Source: Phormidium sp. OSCR (GTDB lineage: Bacteria; Cyanobacteriota; Cyanobacteriia; Cyanobacteriales; Geitlerinemataceae). From it: a stretch of DNA of 58,944 bases. Below, piece after piece: positions 36,469-43,900 of this stretch. The translations under genes were made by a program, and so were the position numbers. The stretch lies in contig LJZT01000014.1 of assembly GCA_001314905.1 (NCBI GenBank), forward strand, positions 1 to 58,944. Direction: 5' to 3'. Numbering within the stretch: the stretch's first letter is position 1; every line of letters begins with the position of its first letter. Below the pieces are notes generated by a model. It was not told where the DNA came from. It did not search any database and was given only the letters and a program-made list of their open reading frames with translations.

Positions 36469-37800
36469 ATGGCAACTATCTTAGTCATTGATGACGAAGT
36501 CACCACACAAATGGTTTTACAAGATCTCCTCGAAGGTGAAGGACATCAAGTCATCATTGCCAACAACGGACAACAAGGCTGGGAAAAGGCCCAACAAGAA
36601 CAGCCAAACCTGATTATTTGCGATTGGATGATGCCAGAAATGAATGGCGTCGATCTCTGTCGTACGATTAAAGCCAAACCCGAACTGGCCGCTACCTTTT
36701 TTATGCTTCTGACCGCCCGAGAACAGATCGATGATCGGGTTTGTGGCCTCAATGCAGGGGCTGATGACTTTATTTCTAAACCCATTGAAACCGAAGAACT
36801 TCTAGCGCGAGTTCGCTCAGGCTTACGACTCAATCATCTCAATCAACAGTTAACCCAGTCTTTACAAGAGCTTAAAAACACCCAAGTTCAACTGGTTCAA
36901 AGTGAAAAAATGTCCAGTTTAGGACGCTTGGTGGCTGGTGTTGCCCATGAAATCAATAATCCCATTAGTTTTATCTATGGCAATATCAGCCATGTTAAAG
37001 AATATACTCATGACCTATCCGCCCTCATTCAAACAATTCGAGATGACGACAACTTTTCTCGTCAAAATCTTCTCGATGCCCTCGAAGACATTGACTTTGA
37101 CTTTGTCACCGCTGACCTAGAAAAAATGCTCGGTTCGATGAAAGAAGGCTCCGAGCGCATTCGCGAAATTGTCATTGCCCTACGGGAGTTTTCCAGCCAA
37201 GAGCGCAGTGGCATCCATGAGATTGACCTGCATCATGCCTTAGATTTAGCCTTATCCATGTTGGGACCTCGGGTCCATCAAGCCGCTGGCCGGGCATCAG
37301 GGTTGACCCCCGACAAACAATATGGCCAACTGCCCAAGATTAAAGGGGATATTGGCTTAATTAACCAAGCGATCTTCAACCTTTTGGAAAATGCCCTCGA
37401 TGCGATCATGGCCAAATCTCGAACTAACCCAGACGAGGACTGGACACCGCGAATTTCTATCACCACTCGCACCCTAGACTCCTGCTGGACCGAAATCGAG
37501 ATTACCGATAACGGTGTGGGGATTGACTCAACCTTAGACAACAAAATTTTTGACCCCTTCTTTACCACCAAACCCGTCGGCCAGGGCAAGGGTTTAGGAC
37601 TGGCTGTCGCCTATCAAATTGTGGTGCAACAACATGAGGGACAACTCAGCTATGAGTCTCATATCAATCAGGGAACTCGTTTTTGGGTTCATCTCCCCAT
37701 CAACCAAGAGGCCGTCCGATGCCAAATTTCCCCGACTCCCTACGCTCTGGCCCAATCGCGATCGCCACAGCAGGCTGTCCCAGCACCGATGACTCGCTAA
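36469..37800 (+). CDS. Response regulator-histidine kinase (REC-HK)
   Basis: The start is the ATG at 36469 with AAGGA just upstream; an in-frame TTG 30 bp earlier is less likely. Residues 1-120 are a receiver (TILVIDDEVTT, ICDWMMPEMNG with Asp 52, LLTAREQ, FISKPI). The C-terminal part is a kinase with [12 protein letters not shown] (His about 160), NQAIFNLLENALDA, ITDNGVGID and GKGLGLAVA. This reversed order (REC before HK) suggests a kinase tuned by phosphorylation from another kinase, plausibly one of the three upstream. The kinase module again resembles that of the 26680 and 29510 genes. It has 443 residues. Confidence 0.9.
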   Translation: MATILVIDDEVTTQMVLQDLLEGEGHQVIIANNGQQGWEKAQQEQPNLIICDWMMPEMNGVDLCRTIKAKPELAATFFMLLTAREQIDDRVCGLNAGADDFISKPIETEELLARVRSGLRLNHLNQQLTQSLQELKNTQVQLVQSEKMSSLGRLVAGVAHEINNPISFIYGNISHVKEYTHDLSALIQTIRDDDNFSRQNLLDALEDIDFDFVTADLEKMLGSMKEGSERIREIVIALREFSSQERSGIHEIDLHHALDLALSMLGPRVHQAAGRASGLTPDKQYGQLPKIKGDIGLINQAIFNLLENALDAIMAKSRTNPDEDWTPRISITTRTLDSCWTEIEITDNGVGIDSTLDNKIFDPFFTTKPVGQGKGLGLAVAYQIVVQQHEGQLSYESHINQGTRFWVHLPINQEAVRCQISPTPYALAQSRSPQQAVPAPMTR

Positions 37801-37827
37801 CCCATTCGCAGCCTGTTGGCCAACCCT

Positions 37828-38709
37828 CTAATCCAGCTCAAAATCAGGCATTTCCTGTTGAGGGGCCGGAAGCGGTTCGGCAATAAGTTCTTCGATCGCC
37901 TCGTCTTCGTGTCGTTCGATGGGTTCTTCGATCGGTTCTTCGATCTCGACGGGGACTTTCTCCAAAGCCGGCAAGGCGATCGGTTTAGCCGCTTGGGTTT
38001 CCACTGGAGAGGATACCAGAACCGGTAAAGGTTCAGCCTCATCGAGCCAGTAACTGGCCACCGGTAAGACATTTTCGAGATCTTCGAGTAAGCGAGGAAT
38101 CACCATCACCGCGTGAAGTTCGCCAATGCGTTCAGCTTCGTGCATTCCCGCTTCAATGGCCACAGCCACATTGGCCACAGTTCCCCGGACAATGGCGGTA
38201 CAGAGTCCATCGCCGATGGTTTCATAGGCCGCCAGTTGCACATCGGCCGACTTCAACATAGCATCAGCGCCCCCCACCATCGCCGGAAAGCCTCGGGTTT
38301 CCAGGAGGCCGATGGCTCGGTTACTGAGACGAGAATAGCCCCGTTGTTGGTTGCACAGTTCCACCAAACGGCTACCGAGAGGGAAGATGACCTCTAGGTT
38401 GGGCATAGGGCGGGCAATGGTAGATTTGGAGATCAGTTGTCCGAACTGTTCGGCGGTTTTGGCCCCTTCCTCGACGGCCAGGCGCACATCGGGATAGCGT
38501 CCTCGGACAATGGCGGTACAGTAACCCGCGCCAATTTTTTCGTAGCCCACCAAGATCACATCGGCCGATTTCACCATCATGTCAGCAGTCCCGACGATCG
38601 CCGGAAAGCTACGAGTCGAAACCATGCCGAGGGCAGTATCTTGGTATTTGAGGCGTTGGCGCTGTTTGGGAAGGGACGTGGGAATACGGCTTAGAGGAGT
38701 CTGAGACAT
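37828..38709 (-). CDS. ccmO: Carboxysome shell protein CcmO (tandem BMC)
   Basis: Two bacterial-microcompartment domains in tandem: residues about 26-108 (ALGMVSTRSFPAIVGTADMM, AIVRGRYPDV) and about 132-214 (AIGLLETRGFPAMVGGADAM, AIVRGTVANV). The pair makes a pseudohexamer building block of the beta-carboxysome shell. CcmO is needed for shell closure in the CO2-concentrating mechanism. A further 75-residue acidic tail with EEPIEEPIE-type repeats follows and is longer than in the CcmO proteins I remember. The ccmKLMN genes are not in the window. It is divergent from raf1, with 148 bp between the starts. Confidence 0.93.
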   Translation of the reverse strand: MSQTPLSRIPTSLPKQRQRLKYQDTALGMVSTRSFPAIVGTADMMVKSADVILVGYEKIGAGYCTAIVRGRYPDVRLAVEEGAKTAEQFGQLISKSTIARPMPNLEVIFPLGSRLVELCNQQRGYSRLSNRAIGLLETRGFPAMVGGADAMLKSADVQLAAYETIGDGLCTAIVRGTVANVAVAIEAGMHEAERIGELHAVMVIPRLLEDLENVLPVASYWLDEAEPLPVLVSSPVETQAAKPIALPALEKVPVEIEEPIEEPIERHEDEAIEELIAEPLPAPQQEMPDFELD

Positions 38710-38857
38710 GAAGATTTGAGTCTTGCAGAGGTGCGACGGCGATAGGAGGTCGACAAGGTTGGCTGGAAAATGCGTGAAGCCTAGTGAAAATTACTTAGGG
38801 CTAGTCTTTTGCCTTCAATCGTGCTTAGGATGATTGTATCAAGAATGCTGGTTGACG

Positions 38858-39934
38858 ATGACTGAACACAAGCCTGAGCCACAAAAACTAACCGATGAGG
38901 AGGTTCGCGAAATCTTGCGATCGCTGCGTCATAAGGAGGGAAACTGGATTGACTGGGGCAAACGCTGTAAGCAACTTCAGGATGCTGGCTATGCCGCTGA
39001 GGATATTTTCGAGCAGACGGGAATTGAGGGCCTGGTCCAAAATCAGGTCATTGTCGCCGCCCAAGTCTATGACAGCATTGTTGAGGGTCAACCGCCAGCG
39101 GAGGTGTTGGCCTACTGTGAGGGACCCCGCAGCGATGTCCTTTATGAACTTCGCATTCTCAATCAGCGTCAACGCCTCGAAGCGGCGATGCTGGCTACGG
39201 AGAAACGCCTTGATGTCGATGGCGCTCATCGTCTAAGTCATGATGTCAAAGCCCTCGCCTGTTTAGCTCAGATTCCCGAAGGCTTTAGCCGCCATCCTGG
39301 AGATGCGGTGGCCTATCAATGTTGGCGACAGGCGAAACGCCAGCGGGATCTCTCCCAGCGAGCGCGCTTGATTGCCGAAGGATTGCGTTTTGTCGAAAGT
39401 GATACCGCTCGGCAGCAGTTGGAGGCTCTGTTACAGAATTTAGCGGCTCCTGCCCCCCGCCAAGCACCGCTATTGCCTTTATATCGCCCAGAAACCAGTG
39501 AGGAGTTGCCGCGTCTGTTGCCCCTAGCCGGGGAGCTGCCCCTGACGGCCGCTGAGATTGAAGCCGTCGCGGCGATCGCCCCCGAAGAACCCTTCCAGAT
39601 TACCCGTCTCCCGGCCGGAGCGGCCTGTGTGCCGGTTCCCGGCTGGCAAGTGGTCTTGAAAGCTCAAGACCCCGTGGCGTTGTTAGCCCCCAGTGACAGC
39701 TTGCCTAACTCCCCTGGCGGCGATCGCGAAACCGTCATCGTCGCCATCGATCGCGCCCAACGGGACTGGGACGAGAACAGTTATTTTCTCGTTGAGGAGG
39801 GGCAACAGGTGCGTTTAGCTTGGTTTGCCGAACCCCCCAGTCTGCCCCTTTTGGGGCGCTTGTTACTGGTGTTGCGTCCTAAACGAATTTTGGACGAGGG
39901 CAACATCACCGAGCCTTGGCAGATGGACGATTAG
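38858..39934 (+). CDS. raf1: Rubisco accumulation factor 1
   Basis: Raf1 is a chaperone that binds folded RbcL dimers and helps form the L8S8 Rubisco holoenzyme. The N-terminal all-helical domain is recognisable (LTDEEVREILRSLRHKEGNW, GYAAEDIFEQTGIE, EVLAYCEGPRSDVLYELR), as are the linker and the C-terminal beta domain (FQITRLPAGAACVPVPGWQVVLKAQDPVAL, LRPKRILDE). At 358 residues it is normal in length. The start is ATG 38858; an in-frame TTG 24 bp upstream is ignored. Its neighbour is the shell gene ccmO, so both probably respond to CO2 and growth signals. Confidence 0.93.
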   Translation: MTEHKPEPQKLTDEEVREILRSLRHKEGNWIDWGKRCKQLQDAGYAAEDIFEQTGIEGLVQNQVIVAAQVYDSIVEGQPPAEVLAYCEGPRSDVLYELRILNQRQRLEAAMLATEKRLDVDGAHRLSHDVKALACLAQIPEGFSRHPGDAVAYQCWRQAKRQRDLSQRARLIAEGLRFVESDTARQQLEALLQNLAAPAPRQAPLLPLYRPETSEELPRLLPLAGELPLTAAEIEAVAAIAPEEPFQITRLPAGAACVPVPGWQVVLKAQDPVALLAPSDSLPNSPGGDRETVIVAIDRAQRDWDENSYFLVEEGQQVRLAWFAEPPSLPLLGRLLLVLRPKRILDEGNITEPWQMDD

Positions 39935-39970
39935 CTGGGACGATTAGCTGGGACGATTAACTGGGACAGG
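39925..39970. repeat. 13-bp tandem repeat across the raf1 stop codon
   Basis: GGACGATTAGCTG is repeated three times (third copy with A for G) plus a partial fourth. The first copy carries the final Asp and TAG of raf1. Confidence 0.8.
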
Positions 39971-40074
39971 GGACCAGAGGATCGCCAAATTATGGTAGGA
40001 TGGAAAACTGGGTTTTTTGTAGCTAAACCCCATTAAGATTCAGCATCATTTGTTCGTCAAGGAGATTTTCGGTT

Positions 40075-40311
40075 ATGGCACGTCGATGCCAAGTCAGTGG
40101 AAAAAAAGCCAACAACGCCTATGCGGTGTCTCACTCCCACCGTCGCACCAAACGGCTTCAGGAAGCGAACTTGCAATGGAAACGGTTTTGGTGGCCCCAA
40201 GGCAATCGCTGGGTGCGCCTGCGAGTGTCCACCAAAATGATCAAAACCATCCAACGCAAGGGTTTGGCGACGGTAGCCAAAGAAGCCGGCCTCAATCTGA
40301 ACAAGTTTTAA
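40075..40311 (+). CDS. rpmB: 50S ribosomal protein L28
   Basis: A 78-residue basic protein starting [27 protein letters not shown], the standard bacterial L28 N-terminus, with [14 protein letters not shown] near the end. It binds 23S rRNA in the large subunit near the subunit interface. A clear AAGGAG lies at about 40059, and a terminator follows within 30 bp, so it is a single-gene unit. In this organism the gene lies between carbon-fixation and pseudopilin genes. Confidence 0.97.
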   Translation: MARRCQVSGKKANNAYAVSHSHRRTKRLQEANLQWKRFWWPQGNRWVRLRVSTKMIKTIQRKGLATVAKEAGLNLNKF

Positions 40312-40336
40312 GCCCCCAGCCTGGGGAAATTCATCG

Positions 40337-40383
40337 ACCGGGAGTTTGTTGTCACGACATTGTTGTCACGACAGACTCCCGGT
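40337..40383 (+). terminator. rpmB terminator with a duplicated loop
   Basis: ACCGGGAGT (40337-40345) pairs with ACTCCCGGT (40375-40383), followed by TGTTTGTTTG. Inside the loop the 14-mer TTGTTGTCACGACA occurs twice in tandem (40346-40373); removing one copy gives a tighter, more usual hairpin. Confidence 0.7.
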
Positions 40384-40944
40384 TGTTTGTTTGAGCTGGC
40401 TTGGAGCTGATCCAGACAAAATATAGCAATCGAAGATTGCCTGATTGACACTCTGAGTTGGAAGATAATCTCCTACCTCTTTCCCCTCTTGGGAGGGGCA
40501 GGGGTGGGTTCTCCCCTCGGTGGGAGGGGTTAGGGGTGGGTTATGCCTTTTGCCTCTTGCCTTTTGCCTTTTGCCTCTTGCCTTTTGCCTTCTTGTCCCC
40601 TGTTTTTTGTCCTATTCAGACCAACTTTTGCTATATCAGTACAATTACGGATAAGCCTTACGTAGTTCTACGGAATGACCCCAATGAGGGGTTTGACCCC
40701 CGGCTGATCGATTTTGCCCATTGGCTGGGTAAGCTAAGGGTACATCCGTAAATTTTCCCTTGGCGTTCTAGGTCACGATGGGCTAACACTAAGGTAGAGT
40801 CCGAGTCAGTTCCATCATTTCACCGCCAATTCTATTGTTAATTTTCTAAAGTTCCCATCGGTGTGAGATTGTATTTTCTCTTGATTTTCTATTTTTTACG
40901 CTCGTTCTCTCCCTCAATCGCATCTGCCGAGTTGATTTAAAACT
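40384..40944. other. 561-bp repeat-rich leader of hpsA
   Basis: Contents from the left: a MITE-like unit (40421-40636), then TTACGGAT at 40647 and ATCCGTAA at 40744 (inverted, about 105 bp apart), TTACGTAGTTCTACGG at about 40659, and an AT-rich final 130 bp before the hpsA start. Only low-complexity ORFs are present, and I count none as real. Confidence 0.5.
40421..40636. mobile_element. MITE-like element with 9-bp terminal inverted repeats
   Basis: ATATAGCAA (40421-40429) and TTGCTATAT (40628-40636) are exact inverted ends of a 216-bp non-coding unit. Inside are the ATCGAAGATTGCC core shared with 7515-7625, two GGGAGGGG...GGGTGGGTT blocks, and a GCCTTTT/GCCTCTT heptamer tract (40545-40591). 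No transposase is encoded and no target-site duplication was confirmed. Confidence 0.45.
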
Positions 40945-43900
40945 ATGGCTAACCCCCACATCTGGATTCACATAAAACGTTGGTTACGCAACACCAGCAA
41001 GCAAGTTTACAGCCAATTTGCTCGCCTGGTGCGGCGTCTCCTACATCGCCTCGCACCGCCACGCCGTCGCCGCTCCGAGCGCCGCGTGGCGGGGTTTGTG
41101 CTGCCGACAGCGGTGATGCTGCTGCTGGTGCTGTCTCTAGTTGTGGGGGCGATTTTGCTGCGGACCATTAGCCGGACTGAGCAGGCTATGCTCTCTCGGC
41201 GCGATCGCGTCATCTACAACGCCGCCACCCCAGCCATTGACCGAGCTAAAGCCAAGTTAGAAAACCTCTTCGAAATTGACCCACGGCTACCCTCAGGGAT
41301 TCCGGCCCAAGACCTCTTAACCGATTTGATGCGGGATGATGATCCTTATACCCTTCCCGACGAAGAACGGATTGATCTCAATGGTGACGGAACCCTGGAT
41401 AATGCTTGGATTTATCAAGAAGCCAGTGGACTCGGAGATGGGGAAAATAACTTAAGAGTTGCCTACTCGATTATTTGGGATGTTCCTGACAATCAGGAGG
41501 CACTAGCTGACCAAAGAGAGCGAGCCATGCGCGAGCGAGCCGAGGAACTACAAGTGCGTCAAGGTCCGATCGCCAGTGAACCTCGGCCAGGTTGCACCAC
41601 TGGGGGGGGAGGCAGCCTCATTGAAAATGGTTGGTTACGTGATCCCAGTAGTTCCGCCATCTTGCGGAAAAACTTTCAAATTGACGCTTTTGTCATTTCC
41701 GATGGCGAAGACGGCGCGGTCACCACCCTAGAAGTTCAACAGGAACGAGAAGCCAACCGGGGTAACAAGTGGGGGGCTTGGTTCCGCAATGACCTCGAAA
41801 TCTATCCCGGTCCGGAATTTCGTTGGAATGGCGCCATGCACACTGATGGCAGCCTCGTCGTGGGTCACAATCGCCGCACTGACCGCACCCAAGCTTACTT
41901 AGTCAGTAGCCCCGACTCCTGCATTTACCAAGCCAGTCGAACCACCTCAGAAATTACCCTCGGACTTGAGACAGTAACGGTCGATGGCCAAGAACAAGTG
42001 ATTTATCAGGGCGAACTGATGGCCGGGCGGGTTGTCAGCAACGCCAGCCAGGGTGGGGGAATTTTTCACCTCTGGACGCCTCCTGGGGAAACACCGATCC
42101 ATCATGAGAACGACCCTGGCCGGGTTACGTTAGTCCCAGATAATCATTCAGTCGCTGACAACCGTGATCCTGAGGAGATCATCCTCGATCCCATCAAACT
42201 ATTTACAGAAGATGTCTCCAAACATCGTGGTCTAGACCTATTCAATACGGCTCGCGGCGGCGATTGGGAGCAATTCCCACGTTCTGAGAGTGAAGAGGAA
42301 AATGATCGTCGTGTTTTTAACGAAACCTCTGAACGTCCCTTTATTGACGACTTTTACCGAGCCGATGACCGCTTCGGTCCGAAACCCGTCTATGGCGGCG
42401 ATGATGACCTGCAACTGATTCAAGAAGACGACAATGGCGAAACCGTTGGCCTCGGCGTTCGCGTCGGCGAACCCATTGCCAGCGGCGCCAGTGGCGAGGT
42501 GCAGGATAAGTTGCTTCAGTTGAGCGCCCCCGGTTCAGGAGACTCCCGCGAACTGGGACTCGACGGCTATTGGGAACGACGAGCTTGGCGGGAAGGCCTG
42601 CGGGTCATTGTTGGGCAACGCCTAGAACTGGGGAATGATCCCTTTGCGGGGACAACCCAAGTTGACAATGACCCCAACAGCCCACAACAGATTGCCGATG
42701 ACGGTCGGGTCGATCGCGATCGACGCGCCCATGAATATCTGCAACATCGTACCCTACGAGATAATCTAGCCGCCGCTCAAACCACGGCCATCTATCATTA
42801 CAGCCAAGATGAGGGAGATGTCGATCAAGCTCCCGCCGCCGCGATTCTCAGTACGGTTCACCCAGGAACCGCTGAAACCCTAAAACGAGCAGCAATCTTT
42901 GAGCAACCGAAAATTCCCTTTGGCGTTACTGGAGACGCGGCGACCCTATTCAACGGTGCCACCTTCGGTGATGACCCCGATGAGTTACTGGTGGACTTCT
43001 TCACCGGACGGGGAACCAATGGTTGGGAACTCAACTTAGATGACTTGGACATCCTCAATACCGATGTCCAAAACGCGATGGAGAACCTGGCGAACTTAGC
43101 TGGAGACCCCGACGGAGCCTTTCCCGCTCTGCAAGAAGCCAATCAGATCCATCCCAACCCGGCTATTACTGAATGGGGGAACTTTTCCAACCTACGTCGG
43201 ACACTCGATCCCTCGGAAAACTTGGATAGTCTGGCGGACTACTCGAATAAATACAATGCCGCGCTTACCCTGGGTGCCTTGGCCTACAACGTCAGTTATC
43301 TAAGTGCTTTGGACTATAGTACAGTCAGCGATCAGTTAACGGCCTTGGGCGATCGCCTCGATCAACTTCGCGATGGTGATCCTGACAATGGTGAGGTGCT
43401 GTTCTTCCCCAGCGAAGACTTAGACGACATCCCAGACGACTATAACTACTCCGATGAGGATGGAACCGCCATTGATGAAGAACAAGACTTTAACGGTGAT
43501 GGGGACGACAATGACGACGTTGCCAGTCTGATTATCATTGCTGGCGATGGGTGGCCCGATGCTGGCGATGCGGTGGTGCGAATGACCCCGAGTCCTGAGG
43601 CCTATATCGAAGCCTTGAAATACACTGATACCAGTGTTGATTCCTATGACACTGAAGAGTTACAAGAGTTGGCTCGCTTAGTCTATCTCAAAGAACAAGT
43701 CAAGCGCGATCGCGAGTTTGGTTTCCTTCCCTCGCCCACTGGTAAAGATGCCTACCAGTCCGATATATCCTTTAACGTGGCTGGGTTTGGTGACCTTGAC
43801 TTTACCGACGCTGACATTGAGGATGACATTTTGGCGCTGACTGCTGACATCTGTGGAGAAGATGCCCCTCTCGATGACTGTCTAGAAGTGATTGATATTG

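Noticed and set aside
40458-40751. ORF of 97 residues before hpsA
   Set aside because: It is made of the GGGAGGGG blocks and the heptamer tract and has no conserved motif.
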